Assembly (NCBI RefSeq): GCF_019279795.1
Contig: NC_056738.1
Location: 471,745,052 to 471,809,051 of the forward strand
Length of the DNA stretch: 64,000 bases
Source: Protopterus annectens
Lineage: Eukaryota; Chordata; Ceratodontiformes; Protopteridae
Reading direction: 5' to 3'
Shown: positions 36,267 through 47,545 of the stretch, piece by piece
Position numbering within the stretch: position 1 is the first letter of the stretch
Layout of the letters: each line of letters begins with the position of its first letter
Program-made: the position numbers and the translations under genes
Notes under the pieces: generated by a model
Told to the model about the DNA's origin: nothing
Database searches by the model: none
Seen by the model: only the letters and a program-made list of their open reading frames with translations

Positions 36267-36638
36267 CTAGCAGGTGCTATTTATATCACAGGCAAGGTTT
36301 AAGTCTTTAACACAGGTAATTCTGGCACTATTTGTTTTTTGGATATGCAGGAGGTCCATCAGGGTGGGGTCTGACAATGCCTTGTATGACAGGCTTAAAT
36401 CTCCCCTCAACAGCCTGTAGGAGACAGAATGCAAGGATGGGACTTTGAGGTAATCTGCATGAGATTTGTTACTTATGTCCAGTATTCTTTTACTGAGAAA
36501 CCTCTGTGGGTGTCCCAATTGTTGGATGTGCCTAGTTAGGCATGTACTCAATGATAGGTTTGACAAGTGGTGAATACAGTGGAACAATGACCTCCTTGGA
36601 CTTAGATGCCATACCTTTGTTTGTAAGCTGCACAACAT
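36267..36638 (-). pseudogene. CR1 ORF2 C-terminal fragment
   Basis: Contains RHIQQLGHPQRFLSKRILD, then SYRLLRGDLSLSYKALSDPT and KDLNLACDINSTCW. The same order of motifs occurs near 53060-53310 in the plus-strand CR1. Confidence 0.78.
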
Positions 36639-37305
36639 AGAATGATTTCCTCACTAATGTAGATACATGATGGTCAATGGCTAGATTATTGTCTATGTGT
36701 GTCCCGAAGTCCCCGGCTGCTGGTAATCCCTTAGGGGTTTGTTGTTAATATGAGAGTTACCAGGGGTGGATGACTTCCCGAAGGACACTATTATGCATTT
36801 CTTGGCATTTAGTTTTATTCCATGGCTCTGACACAAGTTATTTGTCTGCCAGCCCTTCCTGAAAAACATTAGTGTTGGTGGGGGATTTTAGGACAGCTCC
36901 TAATTTGGAAGCATCTGCAAATTTAGACATCTAGAGGCCCTAAGCATTGGCCTTGACTTCAAAGAAGTAAATGCCAAACAGGAGCAGTACCAGGACCAAT
37001 CCCCGAGAGATTCCGCTTGTGACTGACCTCCTTGTAGAGGTGGACTCCCTAATTCTAACTTTCTGGGTCCTGTCTTTGAGATAGTTGGCTATCCATCAGT
37101 TGACATAAGGGTGTATAACTAACCTGTTGAGTTTGTCAACAACACTCGAGCGGAGTATTGTGTCAAATCCCCTGACCAGGTCAAGGGAGGCAGTGAGAAC
37201 CATTTTGCCCTTATTTATTGCTTTGGTGACCTTCTCAAAGAAGTTCACCAGGTTGATTAGGCATGACCTGCCCTTGACAAAACCAGACTGATTTGCGCCC
37301 TGTGT

Positions 37306-37500
37306 TTAGAGGTTTCCTATGCCATTATTGATCATTTCCAGGATAATTCTTTCCATGGCTTTACAAATGAGACTGGTGAGACTTATGGGTCTGTGGTTTC
37401 CAGGGTCTGTAGATGGCCCATCTTTGTGCAGAGGGATGACTGTTGCTGTTCTCCATTTATAAAGCACAAAGCCTGCTTGGAGGCCACAATTAAATATCAA
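37306..37500 (-). pseudogene. CR1 reverse transcriptase fragment
   Basis: Reads YKWRTATVIPLHKDGPSTDP, then RPISLTSLICKAMERIILEM, the conserved W-A-v-IPLHK and RPISLTS block of LINE RTs. It equals WRTAMVILLHKGGATTDP in the copy near 52130. The neighbouring minus-strand frames carry more RT debris. Confidence 0.8.
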
Positions 37501-38127
37501 TTCCAGAGGGGCTTATAAATCAAGTTTCATGCTATTTAGAAGGCATCCTGGGCTATCGTTTGGGCTCATCTATGCACTGTTCTTGGCCTTAGAGACAGCA
37601 TTAAGGAGTTGTTCCTTAGTGATAGTAGAGGGAGTTATATTTGATGGTATTACCTGAAGGGGGGATGAAAGGGAAAGAGAGGAAAAGTTAGAGCTGACTT
37701 TGTCTGCCAGTAGGTTTGCTATATTTTCTGGCTCAGTATAGGTGGCTCAATTAATACTGAGCTCTGCACGCAATTGTGCTAAAGAATGTCATGTGGTTGC
37801 CTTTGGCCTGGGAGGCCAAATTTACCTTAGAATTGGTTTTGGTAGACTATTTGTTCTATGAGTTTTAAATTGAGACACTTCCTCCTTCAGACCCTCTTTG
37901 TAGTAGCTGGTCTAAATGTACGGAAGGCTTTATAGCTTTGTACTCCTGATGTGCTCTCTGTGGTTTTAAAACATATCTCAGTGGTTGCACAGACATTCAC
38001 ATTCTCTAGGGTGATGAAAGCTTATAGGGAGTGGAGTTTCTTGTTTAAACTCCTTTTCTTGGTTTTGATTTGCTATGTTGGAAGTACTTTCAATTTGACA
38101 TTGCCTAAAATAGACACTACCTAATAT

Positions 38128-38508
38128 TCAGAAATCTAGAGTTGAGAGGTAAAGACCATCTCTGGAAAAACAGTATGGTCTGTTGAAAATCTTTTTCCAT
38201 GCTAACACATATTGCAGCCCCTTAGAATGACACCAGAAACTAAGCCAATTACTAAAGTCAGTCTTCTGTTCATATTCTGACATCATCCTTGGAGAAGGTA
38301 GAATGCTTCTCAGTGCTTGTCTCATACCAGCCTGGGACACATATTCTGAGAGCTCCATGATGTCTCTCCTCATATAGTCTAGGAAGGTACATCTCAGGTC
38401 ATTTACACCAACATGGACTATGACTAAGTCATACTGGTACTTGTGGTCCAATGAACTGAGTGTGTACATAATGTAATTGATTCTTGCCAATGATAAGCAA
38501 ATGACCAT
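38128..38508 (-). pseudogene. CR1 ORF1 esterase-like domain fragment
   Basis: Contains YDLVIVHVGVNDLRCTFLDY, the G-x-ND block of SGNH/GDSL-type hydrolases, and CFSRDGLYLSTLDF, matching the C-terminal D-x-x-H region (RDGLHLSPLGF in the plus-strand copy; here His is Tyr). This esterase-like domain is established in CR1 ORF1 proteins. The N-terminal GDS block lies upstream in another frame or is lost. Confidence 0.75.
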
Positions 38509-38624
38509 TACTTTCTCCTTACTCAGCCTGGTGAGAGGAACATCAATGTGTCTCTCAATAGAATCTTCAATGACCAGGATGTTGGATTGTATGGTGGATT
38601 ACCTTATGGGTTTAGAAGTAGAGG

Positions 38625-39124
38625 TTCTATGAGATGTGGCCCTATGTGTTGATGTGGATGTTGTTTTGAAAGAGTGCATTCAGGGCTGCTGAGGGTATTT
38701 GTTATGTGTACTTTGTCTAGGAAGTATTTTGGGTTTAGGAAGATTACATTTAAGTGCCTCAGTATATGTGAGTCTGTGTGTCTGCTTTGATCTGTGTGTG
38801 ATGGGTACAGCACGTGTACTACTTGTGACACCCATGCCCTGGCCCAGCAATCAAGGAGCCTCAATCCTCACCACTAACATCAGTGAGAGACGTCTCATAT
38901 AGGAGGAAAGGATAACAAATACACACAGCACAGTGCAATTTCCCTTAAGAGCACACAGAGATCACAGTCAGTCTGGGGCTGGTTGCTCCCTTGCTCTCCA
39001 GGTCCCCAATAAGACTCCCCACTGGCACAGCTATAGGGTCCAGATCTCAGCCTAGTGGGCAGGCTAAAACCTCCAGCACCCTCTCTGTCCAACCAGTGCT
39101 TCGTGTCCCTGCCCAAGTAGCTGA
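38625..39124. other. no gene recognised
   Basis: Unassigned DNA between the CR1 relic and the CA repeat. Confidence 0.4.
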
Positions 39125-39318
<194 letters not shown>

Positions 39319-39484
39319 GCCCCTTATTCCCAGACTATACGGTAGTACCAGCTGCCACCACCCACTAATATTTATCAGCTACTCAAATGCCTTTAAAAAG
39401 GTGTCCAATTATTACTGTGCAATATTATTATCCAATTGGTAGTATTGCCCAGGACTAAAGCTATTGGAGTGGCTTTGTACAATT

Positions 39485-40282
39485 TTACCAAAGGCATGCA
39501 AGTACTCCACTCACCCACCTATGGAAATAAGTGCTCAGTTCAGTTACATATTCACACACACTTTCATCTGCCTTGCGTCTGTGCTCACAAAACGTTTTCC
39601 TATACGTTTCAGGTGTTAGCTTAAACAATTCTAACAAGTGATTTTTAACAGCAGTATAATCAAAACATGCAACATCAGACATTTTTGACAAAACAGTTAC
39701 AATTTTACCATGGAGTAAGGGGGTCAGGAACTGTACCCAGGGCCTTTGGTCAACACTATACTGTTTGCATACCCTCTCAAACATATGAATGAAACCATCA
39801 AAGTTATCCCCTTCTTTAAACTGCAGAATACATTTACTGACCTTTTGTGCTTCTGGGGTCCAGTTACTCCCTTCCCCATTACCTCCATGACTCTGGTGAA
39901 GAGTTAGCATTTCCCTCTCATACTTCCTCTGCCACTCCCTTTCTTTGGCTTCCAGGTGTTGCAGTTTCTCATTCTCCTCAGCCTGTAGACTCCTCAGTCT
40001 CTCAGCTGCTTCAATCTCCAAATGCCTGGCCTCCAACTCAAGTCTCTTTAGCTCCAGATGGAATTTTAAGTCCTCTGCAGAAAGGTTGAGCTGTCCATTC
40101 TCCAAGGGTATTATAGCTCTACTGCCAGCCTGATTGTCCTCCTGGTTGCTGTTTTCTGATGCAGCTCTATCCAAGGCTGCAATCAGGTCTGCCTTTGTCA
40201 GGTTTCCATGTACCAGTCCCCTAGCCTGGCACATCTCAGCAGGCTGGCTCCTTGTCAGCTTTCCATACTCCTCTGCTGACAT
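39485..40282 (-). CDS. Gmr1-type gag, N-terminal 265 aa, SCAN-related capsid
   Basis: The start MSAEEYGKLTRSQPAEMCQ is chosen because it opens a SAP-like N-terminal motif (LTKADLIAAL at about 28-37). Residues about 70-130 form a strong coiled coil (LKFHLELKRLELEARHLEIE and onward). Residues 150-260 hold a capsid domain (FIHMFERVCKQYSVDQRPWV, LTPLLHGKIVTVLSKM, LLELFKLTPETYRKTF) whose pattern matches the SCAN domain. The SCAN domain is known to derive from a Gmr1-like gag capsid. The frame ends at 39485, so the C-terminal capsid and nucleocapsid are missing. It is open but truncated, and it lies downstream of RNase H instead of upstream of integrase. Confidence 0.8.
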   Translation of the reverse strand: MSAEEYGKLTRSQPAEMCQARGLVHGNLTKADLIAALDRAASENSNQEDNQAGSRAIIPLENGQLNLSAEDLKFHLELKRLELEARHLEIEAAERLRSLQAEENEKLQHLEAKEREWQRKYEREMLTLHQSHGGNGEGSNWTPEAQKVSKCILQFKEGDNFDGFIHMFERVCKQYSVDQRPWVQFLTPLLHGKIVTVLSKMSDVACFDYTAVKNHLLELFKLTPETYRKTFCEHRRKADESVCEYVTELSTYFHRWVSGVLACLW

Positions 40283-40300
40283 GCTGCCTGCTCACCCTGA

Positions 40301-40513
40301 CTAACTAAGATAACAAAAGAAATAAAACAATTGTGATCTGAACTCTGAACATAGCTCATAGCATTCCTCCCTGGGTTGGAGCCTATGACTGAGATAAACC
40401 ACTGGGTGCTCTTCTCCCTCAGAATAAATCTGGCTAAGTACAGCCTCCACTCCATGGTTCGAAGCATCCACCTGCACAACAAATTCTTTGCTGTAATCTG
40501 GACTGGCTAACAC
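40301..40513 (-). pseudogene. RNase H N-terminal fragment
   Basis: Reads YSKEFVVQVDASNHGVEAVL, then HPVVYLSHRLQPREECYE: the start of a Ty3/gypsy RNase H with its first Asp. It then breaks at about 40310 into unrelated sequence that runs directly into the gag start at 40282. The 3' two thirds of RNase H are absent. Confidence 0.82.
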
Positions 40514-41834
40514 AGGTGTCCTCGCAAAGCTTCTTTAAGCTCTGGAATGCCTGCTGACATGCTGGGGTCCACACTACCTTATCTGGCCTGTTCGTCCTTG
40601 TCAGGTCTATGAGGGGAGCAGCTATGGTACTATAACTGGGGACAAACTTTCTGTAGTACCCTGCTGTCCCTAAAATTGCCCTCAACTGCTTTTTAGTAAC
40701 AGGTGCAGGCCATACCTGAATGACTTCCACTTTGGAAGGTTCTGGCCTTATCTTACCACTCACCACTCTATGTCCTAGGTAGGAGACCTCTGCCATACCC
40801 ACCTGACATTTGCTCAGCTTAATGGTCAAACCTGCCCTCTGTTGTCTGCCCAGCACCTCCCTGACATGCTGAAGATGCTCTGGCCAGGAATGGCTGTAGA
40901 TGGCAATATCATCTAGGTATGCAAGGGCAAACCCTCCTGCTCCTGCTAGGATATGATGTACCAGCCTCTGGAAAGTCGCTGGGGCATTATTCATCCCAAA
41001 GGGCATCTTTGTGAACTCATACAAGCCAAAAGGAGTCACAAAGGCTGACTTCTCTCTATCACTGGGAGTCAAGGGCACCTGCCAATAACCCGTGGTAAGA
41101 TCAATGGTTGTAAAATACTTAGCCCCACCCAGCTGCTCTAGGGCCTCATCTATCCTAGGCATGGGGTAAGCATCCGACTCTGTGTGACTATTTAATTTCC
41201 TGTATTCCACACAGAACCTGGTGCTGCCATCCTTCTTTGGCACTAGCATCACTGGGGAGGCCCAGGGACAGTTGGACTCTTGAATCACTCCTAGTTCCAA
41301 CATCCCCTGCACCTCCTCCCTCAGAGTCTGTTTGACTCTCTCAGCCACTCTATAAGGGGCATGCCTAATAGGCCTTTGGGGTCCTATATCCACCTGGTGC
41401 TGCCCCAGGTGGGTACACCCTGGTTTCCCAGTGAACATGTCCCCAAATTCCTGCAACACTGCTCGGATTTCTTGAACCTGGGTAGGAGATAGCTGCTGGG
41501 ACATTGCTACCCCTTCCACTGAGGTATCAGCCTGAGCCTCACTGAGGAGATCAGGCCCCAGATCTCCCTCAGACTCCTCCTGCAATCCACTGCAAATGCT
41601 CAGCACAAAGGCTTCCCTATCATGGTAAGGTTTCACCATGTCAACATGGTACAATTTGTGCCCCTGCCTTCTGCCTAGCAGTTCCACCATGTAATTAACA
41701 TCACTTACCTTTTTTACCACCTTGTAGGACCCCTCCCAAGCTGCTTGCAGCTTGTTGTGTCTGACTGGAATGAGAACCATTACCTGCTGCCCCACAACAT
41801 ACTCTCTAGCTCGAGCATTCCTGTCATACCACAT
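40434..41834 (-). pseudogene. integrase C-terminal module fused to RT (Gmr1-like)
   Basis: A 466-residue open frame. Residues 1 to about 60 (MWYDRNARAREYVVGQQVMV, then HNKLQAAWEGSYKVVKKV) form the GPY/F-type integrase C-terminus. With no stop the frame passes into the RT N-terminus (residues about 100-180: VLQEFGDMFTGKPG, RHAPYRVAERVKQTL). RT proper follows: VMLVPKKDGSTRFCVEYRKL, YFTTIDLTTGYWQVPL (motif A Asp), FVTPFGLYEFTKMPFGMNNA, LAYLDDIAIYS (catalytic DD) and YLGHRVVSGKIRPEPSKV. The C-terminal about 30 residues drift out of frame where RNase H should begin. Continuity of integrase into RT in one frame is direct evidence for integrase-first pol order. Confidence 0.88.
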
Positions 41835-41977
41835 CTTTTTCTGTTGTTAGGCTTCTGCCAGGTTCTTCTGGGCCAAGCCTATGAGTTCCCTGAGCCTTGT
41901 TTTGCGGTTTTGGAAGTATGCCACAACAGACCCCTTGTGAGGTTCGCACTTACCTTCCCACTCATCTCAAATTAAAT

Positions 41978-42350
41978 CTAGAGGTCCCCCCTCACCCTAT
42001 GCCCATACAGCAACTCAAAGGGTGACAACCCTGTGGATTCCTGGGGAACTTCTCTGTAAGCAAACAACAAATGGGGCAAATATTTGTCCCACTTCCTCTT
42101 AAACTGGTCTGCAAATGCCTGTGGCATGGACTTGATTGCAGAGTTTAACCTCTCAACAAGACCATTAGTCTGAGGATGGTAGGGGGTGGTCTTCATGTGC
42201 TTCACCCCGCAGGACTTCAACAGACAAGCCAGCAGGTCTGACATGAAATTGGCACCTCTGTCAGTCAGTATTTCTTTTGTGAAACCTACGTTGCTGAAAA
42301 TCTCTAACAAAGCATTTGCCACCTTCTCTGCCTCTGGGTATCGCAGGAAT
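41978..42350 (-). pseudogene. integrase core, 5' truncated
   Basis: Reads RYPEAEKVANALLEIF, then KEILTDRGANFMSDL (second catalytic Asp) and THPYHPQTNGLVER-like sequence with the catalytic Glu (NGLVERLNS), then LLFAYREVPQESTGLSPFEL. The first Asp is upstream of the truncation. The frame closes at about 41978 and a frameshifted linker joins it to the next module. Confidence 0.85.
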
Positions 42351-45300
42351 CACATTCCTGGTTCACATTACATCATTTTTCACACTTCCCTGGGTTCCCA
42401 GGCTAACAGAAACTACATTTACATTCTTCACCCATGGGTATTAACCAGAGCAATAAAGGACATTTATGCATGCAAATTCTGGCCATTAACTCTGGCCTTC
42501 AAACAATAGCAAGAATTCTTTCATCTACACTGGCCAGAGCAGTGTTTAGATCAAAGAATCACAACATGCTTTACTTGGGCAGTAGAGTGCACTGTTGTTA
42601 CATTTTTTCAGTTCCACATGTAACACTATTTTTACCATTTAAGACAGAAGCCTGTGGTTTACATTAATATTTACAGATGACAGAATTATCTTCACAATTG
42701 TATTTGGCTAGGCTGGCAGCCTTCATACTACTGACAACCTGATTAACATTAGGAATGTTTTTATGTGGGTGCTTTACCTCCAGTGACATTTTGTAACTAC
42801 ATCTCTCACATGCCTTATCAGTTTCTTTGAGAATTAGCTAGTTGTCAGTAAAGATGAGGCAATTTCTACACTACCACAGGATGCCCAAATCCACGAAGGT
42901 GGTAACAGAGATAGTGGGAAAATTCATATCCATGGCAACATGCCTTTTTTATTGATTAGACGGTTGCAGTGTGAATACACAGTAATGTCAGGAGTATCTG
43001 GATTACAACTCTCTGGGCAATGCTTGTCACTGCAAACTAGTTGCTTTGTGTGCAACTAGGTATTGATGAAATTTCAAGGGTCCTTTTACAGGAAAACTGT
43101 CAGCCGAAGGTTGCTGCCTCTATACAGGGCACAACCAAATACTTGTATGGAAACTAATAAGTAGAATCTAATGATTTATGGATGAAGTATTTAGGGAGAT
43201 ATCCTGAAGTTATGTTAGACAGCAGTTAATCAAGTAGTGCTTACTGAAAAGAAAGAATTAGATTTGTCAGTAATGATGGACAGTGGGTATTTGCCTGATT
43301 GAATACCGCCTGGCTACTACTAGTGCTGGTCTTACTACAGCTTCACACTGCTGGGGTATAATGCCCTTTCCTTCTCCTCTCCCACAAACAAAACAGTAGC
43401 ACCAATCCCAAGATGAGCAGCAGGCCACAGGCTCTTTGCTGATCAACTGTCTTGTTCCAAATGATGTAATGCTCTGTAGGTTAGTTGTAACCCTTTCCTA
43501 TTAGATTGCTTGAACAAAAACTAGTTCAGTCAGCAAGGGAACCACACAGACATTTACTGCCCAATCAGACACAATCGAGAATCAATGCTCTCTGCTCCTT
43601 CTTTCACCAGGAGCAAAGTATAAGCTCAAATTCCAAATTGACATCTATGAAACAGTTATCAGGCATTCTAGTGATCATCAGTATCCATGAAATAATGTCC
43701 ATATGCTGCTCCTCTCACCAGGAGTAAAACAGAAGTACGTATCCCAACATGACTACTGACAGTCAGAATGCGGGCTCTCCAATAATTGGTGGTCTTGGAC
43801 TAGATGTTGCAGATTTTAAAGGTAAGATGGAAAATGGTTTAATATCCTAAGAGTTGCAGTGTGCCTATGAAAGAGTGGTAACTCAGAATTAGCAATCTCA
43901 ATCTAAGTGGAGAGCCACTAATTTTAAAAGAGCAACATAGGTTTGAAGGGGATAGACCCCTAATATTCTGGCTCTATGGAATACATGGGATGGCCAATAA
44001 ATGTAAATAGCTGAAGGGGAGTGATTTCACAAAATGATAATTTTGTGCTTACTGACAGCCAATGAAAGAGGAGAAGGAAGGAATTTTGTGGTCAAATTAA
44101 TATAAGGGGCTGAGCAACAGGAGAGACAGTTGAGTTGAGAAACACAATAGCACCATGGTAGGAAGGTAGCAAAATTTTAATTTCTGTGTGACTCACAAGA
44201 GACACAGCTCTGGTCTCTCTCCTTGTTTAAATATGCATTTGAAAGCATAATACATGGAAAACTCAGTGTAAAGAAAATGCACCATAATATGCAAAACAGA
44301 AGGTAGCAATGAAGCAATACAAATTACAAGAAAGCAAAGACAAACTAACCTTTCCCTCACAGCAATCTATTGTAGAGTCTGAGTGAGTTTTTCCAGGAAA
44401 GCCTTGAAATGTTTTAGTTTATCCCTTAAATAGAAGGTTTAGTTCTACCATCAGTTCACAGTGTATGCCACAGTAGAGATTCAAAAGCCTGATACCAGCA
44501 ATGTGCCTGTGTATGTGAACTGTATGTGAACTGGCACAGCTGTTACTCCATAAACAGTCAGATGATGCTTGTCCACATCATATCATAAATATATGTGCCC
44601 ACAATCCCAGAGGAAAACATGATATCAATGTGTGGCACTCTTGTGTCATGTATCAAACCTTTGAAAGTGTACTCTTTCCCATGATCATCTCCTCTAGTAT
44701 TATGTTTGCCCATGTCATTTAGGTCACAGCACACACCACAGCAGATAGCATACAGCAGTGTACACTGGAGCAGATGTAATATAATCAAATGGGTTTTTGT
44801 ACACCTAAAATGACATTCCGTTGCCTTGGTTACTCTGGGGGAATCCTGAAGCACACATCTTTAAAATCATATCAGATCTTTACAGCCTATAGCTACTGCA
44901 AAACCTCATCCATGCAACTCTTGCACCTCACCCTCTGTCTGATGATCTCTGATGACACAGACCCAACAGTATGATGTTTCACCATTTTTAATACCTTGAG
45001 GACCTGCTCAGTAGCAACATCAAACCCATTTGCAGCAGATACATGATGTAGTGTTCCAGCATATGTCTAGGTGGCGTGTACACAGTTTAACATTAAAATC
45101 TAATGATAATGCATGCAACCAAATAAAATGTTAAGCATGTATGACTGTATATGGAATCAGAGTACTGGGGAGCACAGCTTCCATTTCATCACACCCCAAG
45201 GAACTGGCAGACACACTGTGTCTAGTAATTCCAGATGCACATCACAAAAGGACAGGCAGACTTATTTGACCTTCTCCTCCACCCACATGCCACAGAAAGA

Positions 45301-46275
45301 GCAGTCTGTATGCCACTGACAGCACCTCTGTGCTGATCAATGGTCTGTGCCCTGCAATTTTCACATCTCATGGACATACCCTCTGGTCTGGTGACCTACA
45401 CGGGGCTTATCCTGTATGGGTTTGGTAGAGATATTATCAGCATTAACTCCCCAGAGTCTAGGTGACAGGCTGCACTGAGATAGTGGTCTGGTAATTGGAT
45501 GTTGTGAAGCCATTAGGAACATGCTGATTAATGTAGTTATCAGAAATGGAACCTGTAAAATTCCACTAGCAAATGTTCCCCCAGGTGTAAAACAGGCTGC
45601 TAATATAGCATGGTGGTTTCTAGTTGCATCAGCTTACCAGAAGCACTATTTGATATTTGGACTTCTTTATTACACCTCCACAATTGCTAGAGGACAACAG
45701 ACTCAGAGACTGTCTGATCTGTAGCCTGCTGTTGTGTCTGCACACTACAGCTATGGGAAAGCTGCTCCATAGTGGGATCCACTCCCTGCAGTTCTCCTGG
45801 TGTCTGAGCATGTGACTCAGTGCTTTCTCACAACAATTCTGTAAGTTGTACGACATCATCATCACATACAACAGTATTTCTGTGATGCTGGAGCGTCTAT
45901 GGATGTAACACAGCAGATTCATCCATCATCTGTGATAGTGCATACCTGTGAAACCAACATGATTAGAATCAAAGCGTGAAATGGAAACTATTAACATCCT
46001 GGATGCCCCTGTTCACCCTTTATCTCCTACAAAATGTGTAACCAAAGCTGGTAAAACAGGAGGAGCAACAGATGAAGGCCTCTCCCTTGTACTGTGCAGT
46101 CTGGGTGGCAGTGTCTCCATACACTTTGAACTAAACAGTGAGTGATTGCTAACCACCGGATTCATTTTTGAATCACCATAATAACCCTATTACCTAAAAA
46201 CAATCCTTGAATTGTCCTGGGTGCAAAGTGCTGGGGGTGGCATGAGTAGCTGATCATGATCTTTCGTTAATACAA
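42351..46275. other. no gene recognised
   Basis: Nearly 4 kb. Frames at 44558-45922 were inspected for transposase, RT or protease motifs and none was convincing. It is probably old repeat debris, unassigned. Confidence 0.35.
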
Positions 46276-46299
46276 TACCAGCTTTTAAAAGCTGGTATT
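46276..46299. repeat. perfect 24-bp palindrome
   Basis: The half-site ATACCAGCTTTT is followed immediately by its exact reverse complement. Confidence 0.95.
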
Positions 46300-46351
46300 T
46301 CATTTGCGGTCAAACCTGAGCACTGTAGTACTCTGTGTGTGGTCTAAACTC

Positions 46352-46390
46352 TAGCAAACTGCTTGCTACATTGTAGCAAGCAGTTTGCTA
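46352..46390. repeat. perfect inverted repeat, 19-bp arms
   Basis: TAGCAAACTGCTTGCTACA, one spacer base, then its exact complement. The right arm overlaps the first of two related units whose CAGTTTGCTACAGTTTAAAA strings start at 46381 and 46505, about 124 bp apart. Confidence 0.93.
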
Positions 46391-46639
46391 CAGTTTAAAA
46401 GTAAAAAAAAATCTTTTTGTTTTAACTAAAACTTGTGTGCTGCAACCCTCCAGTCAGGTAGGATATAAATTGTAGCAGCAACTGTTTGCAACATTTGTAG
46501 CTAGCAGTTTGCTACAGTTTAAAAATATATTTTTTTTATTAAAACATGAGTGCTGTAATGCTCCATGCAAGCAGCGTATAAACTGTGCTTTGGGGGGTGG
46601 GGCACTGGTTCACAATACCAACCCAGGGCGATGGCTGAG

Positions 46640-46905
46640 CCAGCTACTCTTCTGTCAAAGGGTGCATTGTGCCAGTAGTCTGGTAAGAGCCAATTACAGT
46701 AGAACAACGGCCTCCTTGGACCTGGATGGTATGTCCTTACTTACAGATTGCACAGTGTATAATGCTTTTCTCTCCACACGAGACACGCAGAGGTCAAAGG
46801 TCAGGTTACTGTCAACATGCATTCTCAGATCTCTGACAACAGTATTATCAATGTAATACTTTCCAGGGTTGATTGTCTGTCCAAGGAGTACTATTATGCA
46901 TTTTT
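46640..46905 (-). mobile_element. CR1-type ORF2 scrap
   Basis: The minus strand matches the segment also found at 36540-36820: a CTCCTTGGAC(C/T)TGGATG-like block, then CAGATTGCACAGTGTATAATG and AGTACTATTATGCATTTTTT. No open frame remains. Confidence 0.65.
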
Positions 46906-47545
46906 TTGCATTGAGTTACAACATATCAAGAAGATACAGAGTTTATGTCAGAATAAGAAACAAAACAATGCCATCAGAATATATATCAGACTGTAGAGAG
47001 CATCCAAAATGTTGTCATCTTCTAACAGGATGGTACCATTTTTCTTTAATTATCTGTATAAACTAGGTCTTAATTATGTTAAAATACACAAATACAGTAT
47101 TTTAATATATTTTATGCTGAACATAACTGTACCTCACTGCTGTGAGCACAGTAAGACACTCCATTAGTATTGCATAACATCGATTTACAACACTTCGAGC
47201 TGAGCACTTTCAGATTGATTTTTCACACCTTACAGTGCCACTAGAAATGCATTCAATCTGCTGTCTATGCACTCTTTTGTTGTCCCATTTAAAGGACATG
47301 TTGCTGTTCTGTCTGTAAATCTTAAGTCACTATATTCCAGGATAATTATGTGAACTCCTAAAAGAAAATGACAGTAGTATTGGAGCTTTCACTTCAAGAA
47401 AAAATACATTATTTCTTACAGAATGAACGTAAGATATTTAAATATTCCCAAATTAGCTGAAAGCTAACTTCACCAATGGATCAGTTATTACCTCTTGATA
47501 ACAAGAAAGAGATGCGTCAGGGTGCAAGAAATAGAGGTGGTGCTT
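46906..47545. other. no gene recognised
   Basis: Unassigned AT-rich DNA before the 780-bp repeat. Confidence 0.4.

Larger units (their letters stand above)
35956..38620 (-). mobile_element. CR1-type LINE, internally deleted relic
   Basis: The minus strand runs from an ORF1 esterase-like segment (38508-38128), through an RT segment (about 37600-37200), to the ORF2 C-terminus (36638-36267) and a 3' UTR (36250-35956) ending at GGTTCATAAG-like tail DNA. The distance from the esterase to the RT motif is roughly 1 kb shorter than in the CR1 at 49-54 kb, and no endonuclease is recognisable, so the endonuclease region is probably deleted. Stops and frameshifts are abundant. Confidence 0.82.
39485..42350 (-). 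mobile_element. rearranged Gmr1-like Ty3/gypsy element
   Basis: On the minus strand the order is integrase core (42350-41978), integrase C-terminal module fused to RT (41834-40434), truncated RNase H (40513-40301), then a gag start (40282). Integrase before RT is the hallmark of the Gmr1 group of Ty3/gypsy elements. Gag after RNase H is not expected in any single element. It implies that a second element's 5' part has been joined to the first with no LTR between. No LTR, PBS or protease was found. The upstream end is cut inside the integrase core. Confidence 0.8.

Noticed and set aside
44558..45922. Possible transposase or host exon
   Set aside because: Frames are short and contain no DDE, zinc-finger or splice-bounded domain pattern I could defend.
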